A stretch of DNA of 64,000 nucleotides from a bacterium OM1 bin76 (lineage in GTDB: Bacteria > Actinomycetota > Acidimicrobiia > Spongiisociales > ZC4RG35), in NCBI GenBank assembly GCA_002238785.1, contig MPNA01000006.1, positions 1 to 64,000 of the forward strand. The letters are read 5' to 3'. Below, piece after piece: positions 1-7,687 of this stretch; position 1 is the first letter of the stretch, and each line of letters opens with the position of its first letter. The notes beneath the pieces were generated by a model that saw only the letters and a program-made list of their open reading frames with translations, made no database searches and was not told the DNA's origin. The translations under genes were made by a program, and so were the position numbers.

Positions 1-379
1 ACACCCGGCACAAAACCATCCCTCACGCTCCCGAAGAACCAAAAAGCCCACATCACCCCACCCCCGGACGGTCAAATCGGTGGATTGAGGCTTATACCCG
101 ACCTGCCCTGCCATATCTGCCTCCAACCCTTCTGACTTCACCTCCCGACCACCGGATTCCATCCCTGACTGCCTAAGCTCGACTCCAGCCATCAGTACCC
201 GCTTTCGGGAATTCCCCAGTTTGCTTTGAAAGCCCCACTATGACCAGTCCGGCGGGTCTGGATACACATCTCTATACATTGTTAGCCATTGCACAATATC
301 ATCGATAGGAGGGGTTTCTCCACAAAACTGGCGCCATCCTGTGGCAACCGCACCGACTCAGAGGGCTTCGTTTCCAGAG
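1..379. other. Gene-free left edge of the window
   Basis: No reading frame with recognisable protein sequence is visible on either strand in these bases. The right end overlaps a weak inverted repeat (AGGGCTT at 362-368 pairing with AAGCCCT at 382-388, 13-base loop) that runs across the stop codon of the methyltransferase gene and could end transcription of the minus-strand cassette. It lacks a clear T tract, so it is not called as a terminator. Confidence 0.4.
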
Positions 380-1417
380 CTAAGCCCTTCCCTCTAACGG
401 GCTCAGGGCGCCTGTTCTCCAAGCGGTGATGTAGTTCATGCAGAAGTCGTCGCGGCCCAAGAGGACATCTTCCGCCAGCCGGTAAGCATCAGTCTCCCGG
501 TCGGTAGTGAACACGTCGGCAAGTTGATTCATGACCGGATCGATGATGCCGCTGTCAGCGCCCGCTTCAACCGCCAGGTTAATGAAAGCTGTGTTCATCA
601 GCTTGCGGGCGGGGATACCGAACGAGACGTTGCTCATGCCTCCGGTGATGTTGATCTGGGCGCCGAAGCGGGACCGCAGAGTCTGGATGGCATCGAGGGT
701 GTGCAGACCGAAGTTGCTGTCCACCGAGATGGGAAACACCAGCGGGTCAACAAAAATGTCGCCTAGATCGATGCCCGCCGCCAGAGCCGTCTCCACCATC
801 CGAGAAGCATTCTCGACCCGTTCGGCAGCATCGGAGGGCATGCCCGCTCCTCCCGCAGCAGTAACGATCGCCCGAGCGCCGTAATCGACCGCTAACTGGA
901 CTGCTTCGGTGCGTTCCAGCGAGGCGGAGTTGAGCATCGGCCTCTTCTTTCCACCTGCGGCTGCTGCAAGGCCGGTTTCGATAACAGAGATATCGGAGGA
1001 GTCGACCGAGATGGGTAGGGCTGTCAACGAGCGCACATAACCCACCAACCATTCCATCGCCTGGCGCTGCTCAGCAGTCTTGAGAGAAATCTCATCGACA
1101 TTCACATCCAGGTAGTCGGCGCCGGCCCGCTCCTGGTCGAGCACCACCCGCCGCAGGTATTCGTAGCCGACACCGGCGTCATCTCCTCCGCCCATTGCCG
1201 CCTCGACGGCCAGCGCGATGTGCTTGATCCGGCCCTCCTGGTAAGCCTGGCTCGCTTGCATCGTTTCCGAAATGGGGAGCAAACCTGGTTCACCGGCCTC
1301 GGAGACAAAAGTGACTCCGTCCACTCCCCCGCAAGTGGCGAACCGCTTGCCCTTGCGCAGAACAATCCGGGTGGTATGGACGTTCTCGCCGATGAGGGTG
1401 AAGCGCTCAGGGGTCAT
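380..1417 (-). CDS. Methyltetrahydrofolate:corrinoid methyltransferase (pterin-binding, MeTr/MtgA type)
   Basis: A 345-residue cytoplasmic protein with the TIM-barrel pterin-binding fold shared by dihydropteroate synthase and MeTr. The visible family marks are GENVHTTR near the N-terminus, DVNVDE, the SVDSS strand, NSASLE, the VDPLVFPISVD strand, and GGMSNVSFGIPAR late in the barrel; the last is close to the SNVSFGLP signature of MeTr-like enzymes. By family knowledge it would move a methyl group between a corrinoid protein and tetrahydrofolate. It is the last gene of a minus-strand five-gene cassette and overlaps the activator gene by 4 bases, so translation is probably coupled. The methyl donor cannot be read from the sequence; glycine betaine-type and methoxy-aromatic systems have comparable parts. 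Confidence 0.85.
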   Translation of the reverse strand: MTPERFTLIGENVHTTRIVLRKGKRFATCGGVDGVTFVSEAGEPGLLPISETMQASQAYQEGRIKHIALAVEAAMGGGDDAGVGYEYLRRVVLDQERAGADYLDVNVDEISLKTAEQRQAMEWLVGYVRSLTALPISVDSSDISVIETGLAAAAGGKKRPMLNSASLERTEAVQLAVDYGARAIVTAAGGAGMPSDAAERVENASRMVETALAAGIDLGDIFVDPLVFPISVDSNFGLHTLDAIQTLRSRFGAQINITGGMSNVSFGIPARKLMNTAFINLAVEAGADSGIIDPVMNQLADVFTTDRETDAYRLAEDVLLGRDDFCMNYITAWRTGALSPLEGRA

Positions 1418-3093
1418 GCGCCGACCAGTTGCGCCTTAGATTCCACCCCGGCAAAGGTAGCGGGCATCGGTTTGAGTTGACAACCTTCCACGAAGATGTC
1501 GAAAAAGTCGGGGGTGGTCTCCAATTCGATGTGGGTCACCCGTTTTGCCAAACCCTCCGCCCAGGGGCGCTTCTTGGTGGACAACAACAGGGCTCGGGCA
1601 CCCTCCACCGCCGCATTGCCCACCTTCACCACTCGCTGCTGCGGTACCGGCGCGATCAGACCGATATCGACGGCATTTCCCACATTGAGATAGGTGGCGA
1701 ATCCTCCTGCCAGATAGAGTCGATCGATGTCGGCCGGTTGCACCCCGGCGTTTCTCATCACGATGAACTGCCCGCAGTAGTTGGCGGCTTTGGCCTGGGC
1801 AAGGTTGCTGGCGTCCTCACGGGAGAAGGTGATGCCGGCCTCGGGCACCACTTCGATGGCGAACTGCTTGCGATCGCGGGTAAAGGCGCTCCGCTCGGTC
1901 ATCAGCCCCCGGCGGCGCAGTTCTGCCAGGATGTCCACCAGACCCGAGCCGCAGATCCCCACCGCAGGTTTGTGGCCGATGGTCTCGTAGTCCACAGCGG
2001 TACCATCTGCCGACAGCCGGATGGACTCGATGGCGCCGTCGTAGGCGCGCATCCCGTAGGTGACCAGGCCACCCTCGAACGCCGGGCCCGCGGGACAGGA
2101 CGCCGCCCACAGGCGGCCCTCATGGCTGAGAACCACCTCGGTGTTGGTCCCCATGTCCACCAGCATCTCGGTCCTCCCTCCCTCGCCCAACTGGACCGTC
2201 TCCAAACAGGCCACCGCGTCAGCGCCCACATGGCTAGCCACCAGCGGTATCCCGTACACCATCGCCTGGCGGTTGGCCCGCAACCCCAGCGTCCTGCTGT
2301 TCACCAAAAGCGCCGTATGGGGCCGTTGCCCGGCCAGGTACTCATGTTCGGTGAGGGACTTGTAGGGCATTTCCCCGATGCTTTGCACGTTTATGCCGAA
2401 CAGGACATCCCGCATGGTGGAATTGCCCGCCACCACGATCTCGTAAATGGTCGGGGGACGCCGCCCCGCCTTGCGGCACAGATCCCGGGTAGCCTGGTTG
2501 ATGGCTGCCACCGCCGCCTTCCGCAACTCGTTCGTCACTCCCGGACGGGCCTCGTAGGAGATCCGGTGCATCACATCGCTTCCCCCGAACTGCTGGGGGT
2601 TCTCAAAGCTGGCCACCCCCAAAGTCAAGCCGGTTTCCAGGTCCACCAACTCCACCACCACTGTGGTGGTTCCCAGATCGATCGCCAAGCCGCAAATGGA
2701 TCTGCGGTAACGGTCCACCACCGTGTCCCCGTACTTGACCTGGTTATCCGCTCGGGTCACGGCCGGATAGAAGTCGGTGGGTCTTCCATGGTGGTAGCCG
2801 CTGCTCTCCACGATCCTAGGTCGTCTTCGCAACGGGGAGAACCTGATGGAGGGCCTTTCCCGCACCACCCGGGCCTGGCAGGCCAATCGGTATTCGCCCC
2901 GCAGGTACTGCTCGTTTTCGGTCCTCTCCACCAGTGCCTCCATCCCCTGGGTGATCTCCACCACGCACTCGTGGCACTCCCCGCTGCGCAGGCACGAGGT
3001 GGCTACTTCGACCTCGAGTTCGTCCGCGTAGTCAAAGATGGTCTTGCCCGCCTCCTGAGGGCGGGCCCTGTCATTGTGGGAAACGGTGCTCAC
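1414..3093 (-). CDS. RACo-like reductive activator of corrinoid proteins (2Fe-2S plus ASKHA ATPase, DUF4445 type)
   Basis: A 559-residue protein. Residues 20-80 form a plant-type 2Fe-2S ferredoxin domain with Cys34, Cys40, Cys43 and Cys72. The remainder is an acetate/sugar kinase/Hsp70-like ATPase domain: IDLGTTTVVVELVD gives the first phosphate strand, VDMGTNTEVVL the second, and CGSGLVDILAEL plus LAGGFATYLN occur later. Members of this family use ATP and low-potential electrons to reduce inactive Co(II) corrinoid back to Co(I). The gene sits among a corrinoid protein and two methyltransferases, which fits exactly. It overlaps its neighbours by 4 bases on both sides. The length matches N-terminally short versions of the family. 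Confidence 0.87.
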   Translation of the reverse strand: MSTVSHNDRARPQEAGKTIFDYADELEVEVATSCLRSGECHECVVEITQGMEALVERTENEQYLRGEYRLACQARVVRERPSIRFSPLRRRPRIVESSGYHHGRPTDFYPAVTRADNQVKYGDTVVDRYRRSICGLAIDLGTTTVVVELVDLETGLTLGVASFENPQQFGGSDVMHRISYEARPGVTNELRKAAVAAINQATRDLCRKAGRRPPTIYEIVVAGNSTMRDVLFGINVQSIGEMPYKSLTEHEYLAGQRPHTALLVNSRTLGLRANRQAMVYGIPLVASHVGADAVACLETVQLGEGGRTEMLVDMGTNTEVVLSHEGRLWAASCPAGPAFEGGLVTYGMRAYDGAIESIRLSADGTAVDYETIGHKPAVGICGSGLVDILAELRRRGLMTERSAFTRDRKQFAIEVVPEAGITFSREDASNLAQAKAANYCGQFIVMRNAGVQPADIDRLYLAGGFATYLNVGNAVDIGLIAPVPQQRVVKVGNAAVEGARALLLSTKKRPWAEGLAKRVTHIELETTPDFFDIFVEGCQLKPMPATFAGVESKAQLVGA

Positions 3094-3431
3094 CGGTCGT
3101 CGGTCTTCCCGCGCCGGCCTCTGCGCCTCCGTTCGGCGTCTCGCTTGATTCGAACGATTCTCTCCCGGGTCTTTTGGACGGCGCGCGGGTTTGACTCCCA
3201 GGCGGTCCGATAGTCGAAGGTGCCGTCATGGCCGCAGGCCAGGTCTTCGGGATCGCCGTCGGCTACCGGGAGTTGGTTGCGGCAGCGAAACAACGCTGTG
3301 CACAGGTCGAAACGGTTGCGGTAGGGGCAGCGGGTGAGCGACTGCTCCTCGGCGTGAGAAACGATGTCAGAGAAGATGGCAGACATCCGGTCCAGCCGCT
3401 CTTGGAAGGCCTCCATATTCGAGTCGGACAT
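3090..3431 (-). CDS. Small four-cysteine protein of the corrinoid methyl-transfer cassette
   Basis: A 113-residue cytoplasmic protein not assigned to a family. It has four cysteines in a compact central block (RCPYRNRFDLC, then FRCRNQ, then LACGHDG), spacing C-x8-C-x5-C-x17-C or so, which suggests a metal or Fe-S site. The C-terminus is very basic (KRDAERRRRGRRGK). Stop and start overlap the activator gene by 4 bases and the corrinoid gene lies 9 bases upstream, so it is part of the operon. A role in electron delivery to, or assembly of, the corrinoid protein is an inference from position only. Confidence 0.7.
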   Translation of the reverse strand: MSDSNMEAFQERLDRMSAIFSDIVSHAEEQSLTRCPYRNRFDLCTALFRCRNQLPVADGDPEDLACGHDGTFDYRTAWESNPRAVQKTRERIVRIKRDAERRRRGRRGKTDDR

Positions 3432-3440
3432 GTGCCCTGC

Positions 3441-4190
3441 TCAGCTGACCTCTACGGCTAGTTTCTTGGCCAGTTCGACACAGGCGAGGGCGTCCTTGCC
3501 GTACCCATCGGCACCCACGTCCTTACCGAATTCCGGTGTGACCGGAGCGCCCCCCACCATAAACCGCACCGCCTCCCGCAGTCCGACATCCTTGAAAGCC
3601 TCCACCGTTTTCGCCATGTTGGGCATGGTGGTGGTGAGCAGGGCGGACATGCCGATGATGTGTGCGCCGTGCTCTCTGACTGCCTCGATGAATTGGGCCG
3701 GCGGAGTATTGACGCCCAGATCGATAACACTGAAGCCTCCACCCCGAAGCAACATGATGCAAAGGTTCTTCCCGATGTCGTGCAGATCGCCCTGCACGGT
3801 TCCCATGATCACTGTGCCGATAGGCTCTACCCCGGAGGCGGCCAGGATCGGCTCGATATGGGCCATTCCGGCTTTCATAGCTCGAGCCGATATCAGGACT
3901 TCGGGAACGAACACGTAGCCCTCGCGGAATTTGATGCCGACGATCCCCATCCCGGCGATCAGTCCATCGTCCATGATCTCAAAGGCGCCCACGCCATCCT
4001 CGAGAGCTTTCTCGGTGAGTTGGTCAACTGTGACCATATCTCCATCGATCAGAGCAGCGGCGATCTCCTGCATGAGAGGCGAGGTACGGCTGAAGAGAGC
4101 GATGTTCCTCTCGATCTCTTCGGGCCTTTCGAGAAACTCCTCGATCTCTTCGCGGATGTATTGGTTGGCTATATCAGAAAGTTCAGGCAT
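3441..4190 (-). CDS. Corrinoid (cobalamin-binding) methyl-carrier protein, MtbC/MttC type
   Basis: A 249-residue protein with the two-domain layout of methanogen-type corrinoid carriers. Residues 1-95 are the helical cap (B12-binding 2). Residues 120-249 are the Rossmann-like B12 domain with GDLHDIGKN at 134-142, in which His137 would be the lower axial cobalt ligand; GGGFSVIDLGVNTP and MSALLTTTM follow as the usual second and third blocks. It carries the methyl group between the UroD-type methyltransferase encoded upstream and the pterin methyltransferase encoded downstream. Cobalamin dependence is therefore expected, but no cobalamin riboswitch is visible upstream of the cassette. Confidence 0.92.
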   Translation of the reverse strand: MPELSDIANQYIREEIEEFLERPEEIERNIALFSRTSPLMQEIAAALIDGDMVTVDQLTEKALEDGVGAFEIMDDGLIAGMGIVGIKFREGYVFVPEVLISARAMKAGMAHIEPILAASGVEPIGTVIMGTVQGDLHDIGKNLCIMLLRGGGFSVIDLGVNTPPAQFIEAVREHGAHIIGMSALLTTTMPNMAKTVEAFKDVGLREAVRFMVGGAPVTPEFGKDVGADGYGKDALACVELAKKLAVEVS

Positions 4191-4251
4191 AAGAGAGTTC
4201 TCGTGTCGTGGGAGGATGGTGTGGAGGGGCGAACATCATCATTCGATTCTC

Positions 4252-5385
4252 TCAGGCTACGTTGCCATTTGAAGGGGGGTCATGCACGATAAGGCGCCCG
4301 TCCGGTCGGTGGATGTCGGAGTAGTCCCGGGCCGAGTCGCTCAAGGCTCGCAGGACCTCCATCTTGGTCCCAAGCGGCACCGACCCTTCCGGAGCGATGC
4401 CGTTGACCCCGGCCTCCAATACCTTCATGCAAGCATCGTAGGTGTCGTCATATGTCCCGCTGAACAGGGTGGTGGGATTGTTGATGTTGCCCATCAAGGA
4501 CATCCGATCCCCGGTGATCTCCTTAGCGACATACGGATCCACCTGGGACTCGAAGTGGAAGCAGTCCCAACCCGCCTCGGCGAAATAATCGATCCGGTCG
4601 GTGGTCTCCCCGCAACAGTGGAAGATGCTGGGTCCGCCGATCTCCACGGTCACCTCTTTGTGCATCTCGAGCAGGAAATCACGGTAGGTCTCCGGACTGA
4701 CCAACTCGCGGTTGGCATGGTCCGCCCACATGATGGCGTCGGCCCCGGCCTCCAACTGCGCGTGCGCCGACATCATGCAGGCGGGAAGCATCACTTCCAG
4801 GTAGCGACGGATCTTGTCGGGATCCAAGATGGTGTCCATCAGGTAATTCTCGATCCCCACCAGGTGATATCCCACCGACCAGGGCCCGTACACCTTCCCG
4901 ACGATCCCCACATCGGGATACCGTTTCCGAAGCAGCCTGATCGCACCCAGCGCCGCCTCGAAGGAGGGCCGCTTGAGGTAATCGGACGGAATCTTGAAGT
5001 CTTCAGGATCGGTGAGCACATGGTCGCTGGTGGCCGGCCAGTTGTCCACGGTCCCCCACCAAGTGGCGGCGTCCAGGGCGTCGGCCTCCAATTGCGAGTG
5101 GAACACCGGCATGATGGTGTCCAGACCCAACTCCTCGTAGGCGGTTCCCGCCAGGCGCGCCATCTTCTCGGCATCCAGATGCGCCTCGGGAAACCAGGCG
5201 TCAGTGATCTCCATGGCTTCAAGCGTCACCACCGAACTGAGCGTCATGGCAGGAACCTTGTCTACCCGTCCCCCGTACAGCGCAGAGAGGAAACGACGAC
5301 GAGGCGTCATCCACTCTCCGGTCAACCGGGTGAAATCCTCACCTTTCAGCTTTATCTTTGCAGGAGAGATGGCGGTCCTTTCCAC
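4252..5385 (-). CDS. UroD-family corrinoid methyltransferase (MtaA/MtbA-like), first gene of the cassette
   Basis: A 377-residue uroporphyrinogen decarboxylase-fold protein. As in MtaA/CmuA-like methyltransferases, a His-x-Cys zinc motif is present (FHCCGE, His256 and Cys258). The third zinc ligand, normally the Cys of a GCDIP-type turn, falls at APEGSVP (about Ser335), so the zinc site is incomplete or uses another residue. Sequence such as MWADHANRELVSPETYRDF matches the substrate-site region of the family. It begins with GTG at 5385; a shorter start at the internal MTPRRRF is possible. It would transfer a methyl group from an unknown donor to the corrinoid protein. True heme biosynthesis HemE is unlikely because of the neighbours and the HxC motif. 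Confidence 0.83.
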   Translation of the reverse strand: MERTAISPAKIKLKGEDFTRLTGEWMTPRRRFLSALYGGRVDKVPAMTLSSVVTLEAMEITDAWFPEAHLDAEKMARLAGTAYEELGLDTIMPVFHSQLEADALDAATWWGTVDNWPATSDHVLTDPEDFKIPSDYLKRPSFEAALGAIRLLRKRYPDVGIVGKVYGPWSVGYHLVGIENYLMDTILDPDKIRRYLEVMLPACMMSAHAQLEAGADAIMWADHANRELVSPETYRDFLLEMHKEVTVEIGGPSIFHCCGETTDRIDYFAEAGWDCFHFESQVDPYVAKEITGDRMSLMGNINNPTTLFSGTYDDTYDACMKVLEAGVNGIAPEGSVPLGTKMEVLRALSDSARDYSDIHRPDGRLIVHDPPSNGNVA

Positions 5386-5569
5386 AGTGCCCTCACCAGG
5401 TGAAGGGCAGGGCTCATGATGAGATTACCCGATAAGAATACCGCCACTTGACAGTTGCCATGCCTTCGGCGGCACACGAAATTTCGGTCAACCGGGTTCG
5501 ATAATGTTCCTACACCCGCTCCAACTAGTATCGGCTCAAAATCCGCATCAGAGCTAAGGAGCCCCAGCG

Positions 5570-6733
5570 ATGACACACGTCCCAGTAAACCACATCACCT
5601 CCGACGCTGAGCGTGCCCGCCGATACGCCGCTCTACGAGAAGCCATGGCCGGCGCAGGCATGGATGCCTTCATCATCTGCAGCCGCGGCGACGAGTTCGT
5701 ACGGGGACGCGTCCAGTACGTCAGCGACATCTTTCAGTGGGCGGGACGCGGTTTTGTGGTGCTTCCCATGAAGGGAGAGGCGATCTTCGTGACCGATCCC
5801 CTGTGGGGTACCGGGTTCGCGATGCAGGGCATGTGGCTCAACGATTACCGCCAGCCGGATGACGCCGGCACCGAGATCGGATCCATCATCTCCGATCTGG
5901 GACTGTCCAACGGCACTATCGGGATAGTGGGACTGGCCGACATAACTTCGGTGGCCGACTACAACAGCATGAAGGCCTCCATGCCCAACGCCAACCTGGT
6001 GGACGCCACCGACCTGTTCGACGACGTACGGATTATCAAAAGCCAAGAAGAGATCGACACCACCATCCACACCGGCAACATCATGCGCCGCGTTTTCAGT
6101 GCCCTGGAAGCCGAGATGCGACCCGGAGTCCAGGAAGTGGACGTGCTGTCAGAGGCCCATCGCCTGGCTCGCCAGTTGGGTTGCCTGGAAGGTATCGCGC
6201 TGATGGGTCGGGCGCCGTTCGCCTGCTTCGGACCGGGAACCAACGGGGTGATCGAGGAAGACGATGTCATCGTGATCGACCTGGAATGGGGAGGCCCCAT
6301 GGGCTATTGGGTCGAAGTTCGCCGGGTATACAGCTTCAAGCCCCCCACCCCCGCCCAGAAGGCCTTCTGGGAGATGCGGGTAGAGAGTTTTGAGGCTTGC
6401 GTTCAGGCCATGAAGGCCGGCGAGTCCTCCGAGACGGTTCTCGACGCCCGCGACCGGGTCTATGACGCCTGGGGCTACTCGGCCATGGGCGCCAACTCCT
6501 ACACCGCTCACGGCATCGGGGTCGATTCCCTGGAGCCGCCCTGGGTGCCCGGCAAGGAGCGGATCATGCAGGAGAACATGATTATCAACCTTCACCCTGC
6601 CATTGGCTTCGAGGACCCCGAAGTGGGGGCCATGCTGGGCGGGATCAGCATCGCCGACAACGTGCTGGTGGGACCCGACGGGGGAACCCGCATGGTCGAT
6701 CAGAAAGACGAATGGATCGTGCTCGACGCCTGA
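5570..6733 (+). CDS. M24 (creatinase/Xaa-Pro peptidase fold) protein with degenerate metal site
   Basis: A 387-residue protein with the creatinase N-terminal domain (1-155) and the pita-bread M24 domain (160-387). Metal ligands of the aminopeptidases are mostly lost. The first Asp is kept (Asp237 in VIVIDLEW), the second is Glu249 (GYWVEVRR), the His is present (His314 in TAHGIG), the first Glu is His342 (IINLHPAIG) and the second is Ala362 (ISIADNVLV). This resembles creatinase, a metal-independent hydrolase, more than a dipeptidase. ATG at 5570 has GGAG about 8 bases upstream. It is divergent from the corrinoid cassette, so a role in making or cleaving the methylated substrate is possible. 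DMSP lyase DddP is another M24 outlier, but nothing here specifically supports it. Confidence 0.75.
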   Translation: MTHVPVNHITSDAERARRYAALREAMAGAGMDAFIICSRGDEFVRGRVQYVSDIFQWAGRGFVVLPMKGEAIFVTDPLWGTGFAMQGMWLNDYRQPDDAGTEIGSIISDLGLSNGTIGIVGLADITSVADYNSMKASMPNANLVDATDLFDDVRIIKSQEEIDTTIHTGNIMRRVFSALEAEMRPGVQEVDVLSEAHRLARQLGCLEGIALMGRAPFACFGPGTNGVIEEDDVIVIDLEWGGPMGYWVEVRRVYSFKPPTPAQKAFWEMRVESFEACVQAMKAGESSETVLDARDRVYDAWGYSAMGANSYTAHGIGVDSLEPPWVPGKERIMQENMIINLHPAIGFEDPEVGAMLGGISIADNVLVGPDGGTRMVDQKDEWIVLDA

Positions 6734-6766
6734 TCGCGTTGACCGAAATCAAACCAACCCAATGCA

Positions 6767-6790
6767 GGCCGGGGCCCCAGCGCCCCGGCC
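6767..6790. terminator. GC-rich hairpin after the M24 gene
   Basis: A perfect 9-base-pair stem (GGCCGGGGC / GCCCCGGCC) with a six-base loop starts 34 bases after the M24 stop codon, and the vapC gene ends on the other strand at 6831. There is no T tract, as is common for actinomycete terminators, so it may serve both converging transcripts. Confidence 0.6.
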
Positions 6791-6830
6791 TCTTGGCATC
6801 CGGTCCGGCCTTCGGTCGGACCTGGAAACC

Positions 6831-7259
6831 TCAGGCCAGGGGATTGACCCAACGCAGCGTCGGGAAGCGGGCAAAGTCCCAATCGCAGGAGTACAACTCC
6901 GCGCCGTGTTCGATTGCGAGAGCAGCCAAGTGGGCATCAGAGGTCAGACTTCCCCCGATGCCCAGTGGCCCGAGCAGTTCTCGCAACACGGCAGAGTGCC
7001 GCCGGGTGGGCTGGACGATCGTGGTGCACGGCTGATCCAGCCAGGACTCCACCACATCCAATGCCTCTTCGATACCGAGCGGGTCTTCAAACAGGCGCGC
7101 CGCAGTGGAAACTCGTAGAAAAGCCATCAGCACCTGCCAACCCATTGCCACCGTCTCCGTCCCCGAAAGGGTCTCCTCCAGCCAATTCCTCGCCATGAGA
7201 TGATGAGGTGAATCGGGATTGTACGCGTACAGAAGCAGGTTGGCGTCGGGAAGCTTCAC
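6831..7259 (-). CDS. vapC: VapC-family PIN-domain toxin
   Basis: A 142-residue PIN-domain ribonuclease. It shows the N-terminal acidic strand LPDANLLLYAY, the subfamily sequence GWQVLMAFLRV, and the C-terminal block SDAHLAALAIEHG followed by CDWDFARFP, which supplies the remaining acidic residues. It matches the single-domain PIN toxins whose C-terminus ends in RW.NPL. It would cleave an RNA target when not bound by its antitoxin. The start overlaps the end of the antitoxin gene by 4 bases, the usual coupled arrangement. Confidence 0.88.
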   Translation of the reverse strand: MKLPDANLLLYAYNPDSPHHLMARNWLEETLSGTETVAMGWQVLMAFLRVSTAARLFEDPLGIEEALDVVESWLDQPCTTIVQPTRRHSAVLRELLGPLGIGGSLTSDAHLAALAIEHGAELYSCDWDFARFPTLRWVNPLA

Positions 7260-7528
7260 TTTCCGAGTTCAAGTTTGTGGACGATGGCTTCGTCTTCGAG
7301 TTGATCCGCCAGTCGCAACACGCGACTGAAATCTGTACCAGGCCGGGGACCGAGGGGCCTTGCCTTCACAACGAATCGCCGCGAGGCGGGCGTCTCCGCA
7401 GCCAGACCGGCGCGTATGGTGGCGTTCAACACCTCCTTGAAGGAGACATCCCGTTCCCGGGCCAACTCCTTCAACCTTGCCCCGACATCAGGATCGAGAG
7501 TAACGGTAGTCCGCATGGTAGGCATCAT
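7256..7528 (-). CDS. vapB: VapB-like ribbon-helix-helix antitoxin
   Basis: A 90-residue protein whose N-terminus (MRTTVTLDPDVGARLKEL) is a ribbon-helix-helix DNA-binding motif. The second helix is ERDVSFKEVLNATIRAGL, and a C-terminal tail (about 45-90) would wrap the toxin. It lies directly upstream of and overlaps the PIN toxin gene, so the two form one toxin-antitoxin operon that it probably autoregulates. The true start may be the internal MRTTV Met (residue 5). Confidence 0.85.
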   Translation of the reverse strand: MMPTMRTTVTLDPDVGARLKELARERDVSFKEVLNATIRAGLAAETPASRRFVVKARPLGPRPGTDFSRVLRLADQLEDEAIVHKLELGK

Positions 7529-7687
7529 AGCATCACGAATATAAGCATCTAAACATCATTTGGTCCCTGTCATTGCTCCTTCGATGATTCCAATCTTGTC
7601 ACTTCCGTGGCGGACTGATGCCTTTGCGCCACCAAGCCGATGGTTGCCGCCCCGAACCCGACAAGGCCACCCAGAAACTCTAAATCC

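Noticed and set aside
1429-3213. A 594-codon plus-strand frame opposite the activator gene
   Set aside because: It is antisense to a recognisable ASKHA protein and its translation is rich in His, Gly and Pro without family features, typical of high-GC shadow frames.
5386-5569. Cobalamin riboswitch upstream of the methyl-transfer cassette
   Set aside because: Searched for by eye on the minus strand because the cassette needs B12; the B12-box and CTG-containing core were not found. A small hairpin near 5459-5476 and a CGAAATTTCG palindrome are present but not a riboswitch.
5570-6733. DddP-type DMSP lyase for the M24 protein
   Set aside because: Suggested by the neighbouring methyltransferases, but length and the altered ligand pattern do not specifically match DddP, so only a creatinase-fold call is made.
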